Origin: Lentisalinibacter sp964427415
Lineage (GTDB): Bacteria; Pseudomonadota; Gammaproteobacteria; Steroidobacterales; Woeseiaceae
Direction: 5' to 3'
DNA length: 64,000 nt
NCBI GenBank assembly: GCA_964427415.1
Contig: CAYRUH010000008.1
Location: 42,002 to 106,001, forward strand
Shown here: one piece after another, positions 56,166-64,000 of the stretch
Layout of the letters: every line of letters starts with the position of its first letter
How positions within the stretch are numbered: the first letter of the stretch is position 1
Position numbers and translations under genes: made by a program
The notes under the pieces: generated by a model
What the model was told of the DNA's origin: nothing
Databases searched by the model: none
The model's input: the letters and a program-made list of their open reading frames with translations, nothing else

Positions 56166-57068
56166 TCAGCGCACCAGCATGTAGTGGATGGCCAGCGGGC
56201 TGCCGGGCTTGGCGACCCGACCCAGGCCGATGATGCCCTCGCCGGCCAGTTCGGCGGAATCCCGGCGCACGAAGATCTCCTCGCCCTGCATGGTCTGGAT
56301 GAAGGTGCCGTTGGTGCTCTCGTCCACCAGGAAGTAACGATGCCGGCGCTTCTCCACCCGGGCGTGGATGCGCGAGATCAGGTTGCCCTTCACCACCAGG
56401 TCGTTCTCGTCGGCGCGGCCCATGGAGATGCTGGTGCGCTTCGCATCCATCTCCACCTCCTTACCGTTGTAGGAGAGCAGGAGCCTCGCCGGCTTGTCGG
56501 CGCCCTGCTCTTCGAAGCCGATGGTCGGCAGCATGCTGGTGGCCTCCTCGGGCTGCCACAGCACCTCGTAGAGTGCCACCTCGTCGCGCTTGCCCTTCAC
56601 CGTGGCGATATCGATCTGGCGCACCAGTGCCTGCCAGTCTTCGTCCAGCCGCTGCACCATCGTGTCGGTGGTGATGATCTGGCGCGCCTTCGCCTGGGAG
56701 GTCATGCGGTTGGCCGTGTGGACCGCGGAACCGAAGATATCCCGGTTCTCCTGCACGACGGGGCCGAAATGACAGCCGATGCGGATGGAGACTTTCTGAC
56801 CGTCACCGATCAGCTCCTCGTTGTCGCTGATACGCTTCTGCATGGCCGCGGCCGCGCCGACGGCGGCATTGGCCGTCGGGAAGGTGGCCATCACCTCGTC
56901 GCCCATGGTCTTGATGACGGTGCCGCCGGTCTCCTCGGTGGCGGCTTTCATGATCTCCAGACACTCAGCCACCGTCTCGCGGGCGCGGTCGTCGCCCAGC
57001 GTCTCGTAGAGCTGGGTGCTGCCGACGACGTCGGCGAAGAGAATGGCGACTTCAGCGTCTGTGGTCAT
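56166..57068 (-). CDS. Class III nucleotide cyclase with C-terminal FHA domain
   Basis: A 300-aa soluble protein. Residues 1-175 are a class III cyclase: metal Asp13 in LFADVVGST, Lys53 and Asp57 in IKTMGDEVMATF, and the HTANRMTSQAK helix. The C-terminal part, from about 195, is an FHA domain with SMGRADENDLVV, SRIHARVE and STNGTF, which in the family binds phosphothreonine. It therefore probably makes cAMP under control of a Ser/Thr kinase or phosphoprotein partner; none is in the window. ATP versus GTP use cannot be settled by eye. A TATAAT at 57138-57133 precedes it. Confidence 0.87.
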   Translation of the reverse strand: MTTDAEVAILFADVVGSTQLYETLGDDRARETVAECLEIMKAATEETGGTVIKTMGDEVMATFPTANAAVGAAAAMQKRISDNEELIGDGQKVSIRIGCHFGPVVQENRDIFGSAVHTANRMTSQAKARQIITTDTMVQRLDEDWQALVRQIDIATVKGKRDEVALYEVLWQPEEATSMLPTIGFEEQGADKPARLLLSYNGKEVEMDAKRTSISMGRADENDLVVKGNLISRIHARVEKRRHRYFLVDESTNGTFIQTMQGEEIFVRRDSAELAGEGIIGLGRVAKPGSPLAIHYMLVR

Positions 57069-57087
57069 ACTGTGTCCGAAAGCCTTT

Positions 57088-57188
57088 GCTGCCGGCGGGA
57101 TACGCGGGGAAGCTTATCTGCTTTCCCGCTTGATTATACGCAGACAGGGGCGCGGACCGACACCCATTATGTCCAATCCGCCGGCAGC
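57088..57188. repeat. 101-bp segment bounded by 11-bp inverted repeats
   Basis: GCTGCCGGCGG at 57088-57098 and its exact complement at 57178-57188 bound a segment filling most of the gap between the cyclase start and the methyltransferase stop. Inside are TATAAT on the minus strand (57138-57133) and a smaller hairpin near 57107-57127. It may be a REP pair or a MITE-like element now carrying the cyclase promoter. No target duplication is visible. Confidence 0.55.
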
Positions 57189-57201
57189 GGGTCCCGGGGC
57201 T

Positions 57202-58023
57202 CTATTTCTCGGCCACGATGTAGACGATCCAGGCCGGATCCGGCTCGCCCTCGGACTCCGGCGTGAACTCGCCGTTGCCCTCGCCGTCCTCGTCCTCGCC
57301 TTCCCAGTAGACGGTGGCCGTGCTGAATCCGGCCTCCAGCAGCAGCTCGCGGATTTCGGGCAGGGTCCAAAGCCGCCACTCGTAACTGAAAGCCTTCTTC
57401 ATCTTCGAGCGGTCCGGGAACTTGAAGTGGATATGGCACTTCATATAGCCGGTCACGGGATGGTATTCCGCCTGGTGCCAGACATAGGTGAAGTCGTCGT
57501 GCTCGGTCTCCTCCTTCACCACGTCCATGGTCTCGGAGCCGCCGAAAGCGTCCAGGAACAGGATGCCGTCGTCTACGAGAGACTCACGACAGCGCTCGAA
57601 GTAGCAGCGCATCTCGTCCCTGGTATCGAAGATGAAATAGCTGAAGTTGAATGCGCCGATCAGGTCAACCACGCCGGTGTTGGCGCTGAGCACGTTGTCC
57701 TCGATGAGGGTGACCCGGTCGCGCTCATCGTGAGTCAGGTGGGAAAGCCGGTTCCCGCGCCCCCAGTCCAGGACCTCCGGATCCAGGTCGACGCCGATCG
57801 CGCGACGATCGCTGCCCCGGCGCACCCATTCGCAGCAGGCGCTCGCCGTGCCGCAGAAATCCTCGCGGAATATCTGCGGTATGCGTCCACGGATTTCGCC
57901 GAAGGTGTCGATGAGGAAGTCCACCTCCACCTCCACGTCCTGAACGGATTCCTCATAAAGCTCGTGCCTGTCGGCGAGCTCGGCCATTGTCTGCCCGGTC
58001 TGCTTGCGTTGTGCCTTGCCCAT
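57202..58023 (-). CDS. Class I SAM-dependent methyltransferase, substrate unknown
   Basis: A 273-aa cytoplasmic protein. FREDFCGTA at 52-60 is the SAM-binding motif I region, followed by AIGVDLDPEVLDWGRGN (motif II) and FNFSYFIFDTRDEM (motif IV). The later part, DAFGGSETMDVVKEET and KAFSYEWRLWTLPEIRELL, belongs to a conserved group without known substrate. An acidic loop EGEDEDGEGNGE precedes the last strand. ATG at 58023. Same strand as the cyclase but with a 133-bp gap, so a shared role is not implied. Confidence 0.8.
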   Translation of the reverse strand: MGKAQRKQTGQTMAELADRHELYEESVQDVEVEVDFLIDTFGEIRGRIPQIFREDFCGTASACCEWVRRGSDRRAIGVDLDPEVLDWGRGNRLSHLTHDERDRVTLIEDNVLSANTGVVDLIGAFNFSYFIFDTRDEMRCYFERCRESLVDDGILFLDAFGGSETMDVVKEETEHDDFTYVWHQAEYHPVTGYMKCHIHFKFPDRSKMKKAFSYEWRLWTLPEIRELLLEAGFSTATVYWEGEDEDGEGNGEFTPESEGEPDPAWIVYIVAEK

Positions 58024-58161
58024 GGAGTGTCTGTACCTTTCTTGTCAGGAGCGGACGCGGTCCTGCCGCCGCTGAATTGTATAGGCTGCGGCCGCGGTGG
58101 GCTATGCGTACGGCCCCGCCGCTTTCGGTACAATCCGTCGCAAACTGTATCGGAGCCATTC

Positions 58162-59592
58162 ATGTCGTCGACCACGCTGACACGACGTTCCGGCATTGCC
58201 CTGTTTGCTGCTGCTATCGCGATTGCCGCCACGGGCGCAGCGCAACCGCTGTCAGAGGAGCTGCGCCACAGCGCCGCCTCGCTGAGAGACGCCGCGCTCG
58301 AGGGCACGCCGGCCTACGACATCGTCGAATCACTCACCATGGAAGTGGGCCCGCGCATGGCCGGTTCGCCGGGTGATCGTGCCGCCGTAGCCTGGGCGGT
58401 GGATAAGCTGCGCGCACTGGGTCTCGACAACGTGCGCACCCAGGAAGTGGAGGTGCCCCACTGGGACCGGGGCACGCTGTCGGTCACGCTCCTCGGCGAG
58501 AACCCGGTCCCGCTCGCCGCCGCCTCGCTCGGCGGCAGCGTCGGCACCGGTGAAGCCGGCATCGAGACCGGCGTGGTGAGAGTGACCGGTCTCGCAGATC
58601 TGCAGGACCGCGGCGCAGAGAACATCCGTGGCCGCATCGTCTTCATCGACCAGCGCATGGAGCGCGCGCGGGACGGCCGCGGCTATGGCGAGACCGTGCC
58701 CATCCGTCTGTACGGTGCACGGGAGGCGGCGAAGCTCGGGGCAGAGGCCGTCGTCATCCGCAGCGTCGGCACCAGCGACAACCGGACACCGCATACCGGC
58801 ACCCAGCTCTACGACCTCTCCATCCGGCGCATCCCGGCCATCGCCCTGTCCGGACCGGACGCCGATCTGCTCGCCTATCGTATCGCCACCGGCGGGCAGC
58901 CGGTGCTGCGCATCCATTCCACCGCCCGCCAGCTGCCGCCCACCACCTCGGCGAACGTCATCGGCGAGATCCCCGGCAGAGAGGCATCGGAGGAGATCGT
59001 GCTGCTCGGCGCGCATCTCGACTCCTGGGACCTCGGCACCGGCGCGCTGGACGACGGCGCCGGCGTCGGCATCGTCACGGCGGCAGCCCATCTCATCGGG
59101 CAGCTGGGCCCCGCGCCCCGCCGCACCATCCGGGTCGTCCTCTTCGCCAACGAGGAGTTCGGCCTGTCCGGCGCGCGCCGGTATCGACAGATGAGCGACG
59201 AGGAGTTCGCCAACCACATCGTCGGCACGGAGGCCGATTTTGGCGCCGGCCGGGTGTGGCGGATCTCCTCCCATGTCGCGCCGGAAGCACTCGACCTGGT
59301 GGCCGGCATCCACGAGGTACTGGCGCCGCTCGGCGTCGAGCGCGGCGACAACGAGGCGAGCGGTGGCGCGGATTTGAGGCCATTGCGCACGGGCGGCATG
59401 CCGGTGTTTTCCCTGACCCAGGATGGCACGTATTATTTCGACTATCACCACACGGCCAACGACACCATCGACCGGATCGACCGCGAGGCCATCGACCAGA
59501 ACGTGGCCGCGTACGCGGCCGTCGCCTGGATCGCCGCCAACCTGGAGCGCGACTTCGGGCGTCTGGCCGTCGAGCCCCGCGAGTCCCGCTGA
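58162..59592 (+). CDS. Secreted M28-family metallopeptidase
   Basis: A 476-aa precursor with a signal peptide (hydrophobic 11-25). After a PA-like domain (about 115-240) comes the M28 zinc aminopeptidase: His and Asp in GAHLDSWDLGTGALDDGAGVG (about 282-300), catalytic and metal Glu in NEEFGLSGA (about 330), and the last His in YHHTANDT (about 430). It resembles plasma glutamate carboxypeptidase-like M28 enzymes. ATG at 58162 has GGAG seven bases upstream. A tricorn-like protease follows after 61 bp on the same strand, so the pair may digest external peptides. Confidence 0.9.
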   Translation: MSSTTLTRRSGIALFAAAIAIAATGAAQPLSEELRHSAASLRDAALEGTPAYDIVESLTMEVGPRMAGSPGDRAAVAWAVDKLRALGLDNVRTQEVEVPHWDRGTLSVTLLGENPVPLAAASLGGSVGTGEAGIETGVVRVTGLADLQDRGAENIRGRIVFIDQRMERARDGRGYGETVPIRLYGAREAAKLGAEAVVIRSVGTSDNRTPHTGTQLYDLSIRRIPAIALSGPDADLLAYRIATGGQPVLRIHSTARQLPPTTSANVIGEIPGREASEEIVLLGAHLDSWDLGTGALDDGAGVGIVTAAAHLIGQLGPAPRRTIRVVLFANEEFGLSGARRYRQMSDEEFANHIVGTEADFGAGRVWRISSHVAPEALDLVAGIHEVLAPLGVERGDNEASGGADLRPLRTGGMPVFSLTQDGTYYFDYHHTANDTIDRIDREAIDQNVAAYAAVAWIAANLERDFGRLAVEPRESR

Positions 59593-59653
59593 GCGGTCGC
59601 GCCGGCCACGGCAAATCGATGACGACACCCACTGACATCATCACGGAAGTGCC

Positions 59654-62600
59654 ATGAACAAGACACCGACACACCTGATCATCGTCCTGGCCATCGTGGC
59701 CACCGTGGCCACCCTGGCCACCCCAGCCACCGTCGCCGTCGCCGCCACCACCGCGACGGCGGAGACGCGCGAGACGCTAATGCTCCGCTACCCGGACATC
59801 CACGGCGATCGCATCGTGTTCACCTACGCCGGTAACCTCTGGAGCGTGTCCGCCGGCGGCGGCCAGGCGCGGCAGCTCACCAGCCATCCCGGCCTGGAAA
59901 TATTCGCCGAGTTCTCGCCGGATGGCAGCGAAATTGCCTTCACCGGCCAGTACGACGGCGCAGAGCAGGTCTACGTCATCCCGGCGGAAGGCGGCGAGCC
60001 GCGTCAGCTGACCTGGTACCCGTCCCAGGGCCCGCTGCCCGCGCGCTGGGGCTATGACCACCTGGTGCAGGGCTGGACGCCGGACGGCGAGCGGGTGCTG
60101 TTCCGCTCACTGCGCGATGCCTGGAGCCTCGGCGACGGCCGCCTGTTCACGGTCAGCCGCGAGGGTGGAGCGCCGGAACCGCTGCCGCTGCCCAGTGCCG
60201 GCGCCGCCACCTTCGCGGGCAGCGCCGACCGTCTGTTCTATTCGCCGCTGATGCGCGATTTCCGCACCTGGAAGCGCTATCAGGGCGGCTGGGCCCAGGA
60301 CCTGTATCTGCTGGACATGGCCGGACGCAAGGCGGCGCCGGTGACCAGCCACGAGCGCTCGGATCGCGACCCCATGTGGATCGACGGCACCGCTTACTTC
60401 GCCTCGGATCGTGACGGCCGCTTCAATCTCTACCGTCACGACCCGGCCACCGGCGAGACCACCCAGCTGACCCGTTACACCGACCGGGACGTGCGCTGGC
60501 CCGGCACCGACGGTGCGAACCGCATCGCCTACGAGCTGAACGGCGCCCTACACGTCCATGACACGGTCACGGGCGAGGACCGCCGTCTCACCATCACCGT
60601 GCCCTCCGACCTGGTCCCGGCACGACCGCGCCAGGTCAGCGTCGCCGGGCAGATCGAGGCCTTCGCGCTCTCACCGAAGGCCCGCCGGGCGCTGTTCGTC
60701 GCCCGGGGCGATCTCTTCAGCGTGCCGGTGGAGAAAGGCCTGACCATCAATCTCACCGGCACCTCGAACGCCCACGAGCGGGAAGCCGCCTGGTCGCCCG
60801 ACGGCAGCCGCATCGCCTACGTCTCCGACTTCTCCGGCGAGGAGGCGGTCTACGTGGAGGACTCCGCCGGCGGCGACCCGGTGCAGCTCTCCGAGGGCTA
60901 CCGCACCCGCTACTCTGCGCCCGAGTTCTCTCCGGACGGCAAGCGTCTCGCCTGGCACGATGCCGCGGGGCGCATTTTCGTGGCACGCACCGACGGCCGC
61001 GGCGAACCCGTGGTCGCCGCCGACGAGGCCCAGGGCGACACGGCCGACTACGCCTGGTCGCCTGACAGCCGCTGGCTCGCCTTCAGCCTGAGCGAGCCCT
61101 CGGGCCTGCGCTCCATCCACGTGTGGGACGCCGAGCGCGAGAAACTGCATCGCGTCACCGACGAGATCTTCAACGACCGCACGCCGTCCTGGTCGCCGGA
61201 CGGCAAGGCACTGTACTTCCTCGGCGACCGCATGTTCCAGCCCCAGATCGGCACCCGAGAGTTCAATTACACCCTCGTCGACCAGGTGGGCATACTCGGC
61301 CTCGCCCTGACCGCCGACGCCGGTAACCCGTTCGCACCGGAGAACGCCAATCCGGCCATCGAGCAGGAAGAAGAGAAGAACAAAGACGAGAAGAAAGACC
61401 GCAGAACCGCACCGGAAGTCCGCATTGACTTCGAGGGGCTGGCCGGCCGCTACTTCCGCGTGCCCGGCATCACGCCGAGCAACATCAGCGGACTGGCCGT
61501 CACCGGACAGCATATCCTCTACCTGGTGTCCGACTCTTTTTACTACGGTCGCGAGCCGCTGCAGCAGCCGCGTCTCATGGCCTACAGCATCGAAGACCGG
61601 GAGGCGACGGAACTCGCCGGCGGCATCCAGGGCGTGAGCCTTTCGCCTGATGGCGGTTTCGTGATGGTGCGGGGGCAGGACGGTTACAAGGTCTATGAAG
61701 TCGCCAAGGGCGCCGGACAGGAGACCAGGGCGGTGGCCACCGAAAAGCTGGTGGCCGACATCGATCCCCGTGCCGAGTGGCGCACTATCTTCCACGAGGT
61801 CTGGCGCCGCTTCCGCGACTACTTCTACGTCGAGAACATGCACGGCCTCGACTGGCAGGCTGTGCGTGCACAGTACGAGCCACTGCTCGAGCACGTCTCG
61901 CACCGCTCCGACCTCAACTACCTCATCGGCGAGATGATCGCCGAACTCAACGCTTCCCACACCTATATCGCCGGCGGGGACCAGGGACTGCCGGACCGGC
62001 CGAACGTGGCGCTGCTCGGCGCGCGCTTTGCGCCGGATGCCGACGCGGGCCGCTACCGCATCGCCCACATCCTGCAGGGCGAGAATGACAGCGGGCGTTA
62101 TCGCTCGCCGCTCACGGAGACGGGCGTCGACGTTCGGGAAGGTGACTACCTGCTGGCCGTCAACGGGCGGCAGCTCACCGCCGCCATGAATCCGTACGCG
62201 CTGCTGACCGTCCCTGGCGGCCAGCCACTGCAGCTCACCGTCGGCGAAACACCCGACCTGGAGGACGCGCGCACGGTGCTGGTCGAGCCGCTCGCCAGCG
62301 AATCGGACCTCATTTACCTCAACTGGGTGGCGGAGAACCGGCGCAAGGTGGCAGAAGCGACCGACGGGCGCGTGGGCTACATCCACCTGCCGGACATGGG
62401 CGCAAACGGTATCCGCGAGTTCATCAAGTGGTACTACCCACAGATCCGCAAGGACGGCATCGTGGTGGACGTGCGCTCTAACGGCGGCGGCAACGTCTCC
62501 CAGATGCTCATCGAGCGCCTGCGCCGCAACGTCCTGGGCCTGACCTACGCACGTCACAACGACCGGCCCGGCACCTATCCCTACATCGTCTTCCCAGGCC

Positions 62601-62974
62601 ACCTCGTCTGCCTCATCAACGAGACCTCGGCCTCTGACGGGGACATCTTCCCCTGGATGTTCCGGGAGGCAGGCCTGGGCCCACTGATCGGTAAACGCAC
62701 CTGGGGCGGCGTCATCGGCATCACCAACCACGGCCCGCTGCTGGACGGCGGCGAGGTCTACGTGCCCCAGTTCGGCTATGCCAACGCGGCTGGCGAATAC
62801 GACGTCGAGGGCGAAGGTGTGGACCCGGACATCGTCGTGGAGAACGATCCGGTGGCCCTGCTCGAGGGGCTCGACCCGCAGCTCACGCGAGGCATCGCGG
62901 AGGTCATGCAGCGGATAGAGGCGAATCCGCCGCGCCTCCCGCAGCGGCCGGCCGACCCTGTGCGCATCGACTGA
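59654..62974 (+). CDS. Tricorn protease homologue (S41-type), periplasmic
   Basis: A 1106-aa precursor with a signal peptide (about 1-36, rich in Ala/Val/Thr). Two beta-propellers follow (WSPDGSRIAYVS, SPDGKRLAWHD, WSPDGKALYFLG repeats), a charged linker near 575-590 (EQEEEKNKDEKKDRR), a PDZ domain near 810-850 (DVREGDYLLAVNG) and a C-terminal S41 serine peptidase. The catalytic His is in NASHTYIAGG (about 767) and the Ser in NETSASDGDIF (about 994). Archaeal tricorn is cytoplasmic; here export is indicated. GGAAG lies six bases before the ATG. Confidence 0.93.
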   Translation: MNKTPTHLIIVLAIVATVATLATPATVAVAATTATAETRETLMLRYPDIHGDRIVFTYAGNLWSVSAGGGQARQLTSHPGLEIFAEFSPDGSEIAFTGQYDGAEQVYVIPAEGGEPRQLTWYPSQGPLPARWGYDHLVQGWTPDGERVLFRSLRDAWSLGDGRLFTVSREGGAPEPLPLPSAGAATFAGSADRLFYSPLMRDFRTWKRYQGGWAQDLYLLDMAGRKAAPVTSHERSDRDPMWIDGTAYFASDRDGRFNLYRHDPATGETTQLTRYTDRDVRWPGTDGANRIAYELNGALHVHDTVTGEDRRLTITVPSDLVPARPRQVSVAGQIEAFALSPKARRALFVARGDLFSVPVEKGLTINLTGTSNAHEREAAWSPDGSRIAYVSDFSGEEAVYVEDSAGGDPVQLSEGYRTRYSAPEFSPDGKRLAWHDAAGRIFVARTDGRGEPVVAADEAQGDTADYAWSPDSRWLAFSLSEPSGLRSIHVWDAEREKLHRVTDEIFNDRTPSWSPDGKALYFLGDRMFQPQIGTREFNYTLVDQVGILGLALTADAGNPFAPENANPAIEQEEEKNKDEKKDRRTAPEVRIDFEGLAGRYFRVPGITPSNISGLAVTGQHILYLVSDSFYYGREPLQQPRLMAYSIEDREATELAGGIQGVSLSPDGGFVMVRGQDGYKVYEVAKGAGQETRAVATEKLVADIDPRAEWRTIFHEVWRRFRDYFYVENMHGLDWQAVRAQYEPLLEHVSHRSDLNYLIGEMIAELNASHTYIAGGDQGLPDRPNVALLGARFAPDADAGRYRIAHILQGENDSGRYRSPLTETGVDVREGDYLLAVNGRQLTAAMNPYALLTVPGGQPLQLTVGETPDLEDARTVLVEPLASESDLIYLNWVAENRRKVAEATDGRVGYIHLPDMGANGIREFIKWYYPQIRKDGIVVDVRSNGGGNVSQMLIERLRRNVLGLTYARHNDRPGTYPYIVFPGHLVCLINETSASDGDIFPWMFREAGLGPLIGKRTWGGVIGITNHGPLLDGGEVYVPQFGYANAAGEYDVEGEGVDPDIVVENDPVALLEGLDPQLTRGIAEVMQRIEANPPRLPQRPADPVRID

Positions 62975-62984
62975 ACGGCGGGGG

Positions 62985-63968
62985 TCAGGCGGCCCGCCGT
63001 AGTGCCATCAGGGCCTCCTCCACGACCTCGACACCGGCATCGCGGCGGTGGGCGTTCTCGCTGAGCGTCCGCCGCCAATGCTTCGCCCCCGGGCAACCCG
63101 CGAACAGCCCAATCATATGCCGGGTCACGTGGTGCAGGCGGCCGCCGGTGGCGAGGTGCCGCGCGATGTAAGGCAACATCCGCTCCACCACCTCGTGACG
63201 GTTAGCAGGCGCCGCGGCCGGGTCGCCAAGAGAACGCTCGAGCTCCACCAAGACCCAGGGCGTGCGATACGCCGCGCGGCCGAGCATCACGCCGTCGACG
63301 CGGCGCAGGTGCGACTTGGCCTCTGCCACCGACGTGATGCCACCGTTGATAACCACGTCGAAACCCGGATGCCGCTCTTTCAGCCGATAGACCCGCTCGT
63401 AATTCAATGCCGGTACCGTGCGATTCTCCTTCGGACTCAAGCCCGCGAGAATAGCGATCCGGGCATGCACGATGAACGCGGTGCAGCCCGCCTCCGCCAC
63501 CGTCTCCACGAAGCGCAGAAAGAACTCGTCGCTGTCCCTGTTATCGATGCCGAGGCGGGTCTTCATCGTAACGGGCACCTCGACTGCATCCGCCATCGCC
63601 CGCCAGCAGTCCGCCACCAGCGCCGGGCGGTTCATCAGGCATGCACCGAACTGCCCGTCCTGCACCCGGTCGCTCGGGCAACCGACGTTGATGTTGACGG
63701 CGTCATAACCGGCATCCGCACCGAGTCGTGCCGCCCGGGCCATCTTCGCCGGATCGCAGCCGCCGACCTGGAGCACCACCGGCTTCTCCGCCGCATCGAA
63801 GGCGAGCAGGCGATCCGCGTCGCCGTGCACCAGGGCTTCCGCCGTCACCATTTCCGTGTAGAGTAGCGCCGAGGGTGAGAGCAGGCGATGGAAGTACCGG
63901 CAGTGGCGGTCCGTCCAATCCATCATCGGCGCAACCTGTATTTCCCGGCGATGTGCGCAATTATTCAT
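62985..63968 (-). CDS. dusA: tRNA-dihydrouridine(20/20a) synthase DusA
   Basis: FMN-dependent enzyme reducing U20 and U20a in the tRNA D-loop. The 327-aa protein starts near IQVAPMMDWTDRHCRYFHRL and has NINVGCPSDRVQDG with the catalytic Cys97, MKTRLGID, AGLSPKENR and INGGI. These DusA-specific blocks separate it from DusB and DusC. ATG at 63968 lacks a clear ribosome binding site. It converges on the tricorn gene with 10 bp between stops. Confidence 0.95.
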   Translation of the reverse strand: MNNCAHRREIQVAPMMDWTDRHCRYFHRLLSPSALLYTEMVTAEALVHGDADRLLAFDAAEKPVVLQVGGCDPAKMARAARLGADAGYDAVNINVGCPSDRVQDGQFGACLMNRPALVADCWRAMADAVEVPVTMKTRLGIDNRDSDEFFLRFVETVAEAGCTAFIVHARIAILAGLSPKENRTVPALNYERVYRLKERHPGFDVVINGGITSVAEAKSHLRRVDGVMLGRAAYRTPWVLVELERSLGDPAAAPANRHEVVERMLPYIARHLATGGRLHHVTRHMIGLFAGCPGAKHWRRTLSENAHRRDAGVEVVEEALMALRRAA

Positions 63969-64000
63969 GTGGCTATTTTGGCAGGAATGTCATGGGGATG

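Noticed and set aside
57016..58161. Long N-terminal extension of the M28 peptidase
   Set aside because: It is antisense to the methyltransferase and would bury the signal peptide; ATG 58162 has a ribosome binding site and a proper leader.

Overview
The window is a GC-rich, tightly packed bacterial chromosome segment of mainly housekeeping genes. Gene content and order (lysS-prfB-recJ; truD-ftsB-eno-kdsA-pyrG-tilS-accA-dnaE; lpxB-lpxA-fabZ-lpxD-skp-bamA-rseP-cdsA-uppS-frr-pyrH-tsf-rpsB; map-glnD-dapCD; phoBR with pst) indicate a gammaproteobacterium with an LPS outer membrane. An RpfE-like gene beside recJ, a GTP-type PEP carboxykinase, a phasin with a histone-like tail and a tricorn-type protease point to an environmental lineage near Chromatiales/Xanthomonadales. 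That placement is inference. GTG and TTG starts are frequent. I saw no tRNA, rRNA, CRISPR array, transposase, prophage or defence system.

Layout. 1-6.5 kb: ygfZ converges on lysS-prfB-recJ-rpfE-like; prfB keeps the programmed +1 frameshift. 6.5-11.7 kb: an Mth938-domain gene converges on nlpD-yqaA-pcm-surE, then smr diverges and truD-ftsB follow. A 93-bp segment between 13-bp direct repeats separates the Mth938 gene from nlpD. 11.7-29.6 kb: a minus-strand run of eno, kdsA, pyrG, tilS, accA, dnaE, the lipid A genes, skp, bamA and rseP. 29.7-34.8 kb: cdsA, uppS, frr, pyrH, tsf and rpsB, with an unusually long ribosomal protein S2. 35.1-41 kb: map, glnD, dapC, dapD and a YffB-like gene on the plus strand.

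41-50.7 kb is a phosphate island: pstSCAB, phoU and phoBR, with dapE and dsbB between them. PhoB-box-like direct repeats sit at the correct distance from a -10 element upstream of both pstS and phoB. tsaB and yoaA follow. 53.6-54.3 kb holds a phasin gene with a near-consensus promoter and a strong terminator. 54.4-64 kb holds pckG, a class III cyclase with an FHA domain, an unassigned methyltransferase, a secreted M28 peptidase, a tricorn-like protease and dusA.

The genes form one envelope and growth core: lipid A (lpxA, lpxB, lpxD, fabZ, kdsA), outer-membrane assembly (bamA, skp, rseP), phospholipid and undecaprenyl synthesis (cdsA, uppS, accA), lysine/diaminopimelate (dapC, dapD, dapE) and translation factors. 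No clearly new multi-gene system is visible. The most informative oddities are absences at conserved positions (dxr, ispD-ispF, rnhB, rpoS), the bounded 93-bp insertion, the S2 tail, the hexamer array inside lpxB, the two matched PhoB promoters, and convergent gene pairs packed without intrinsic terminators.
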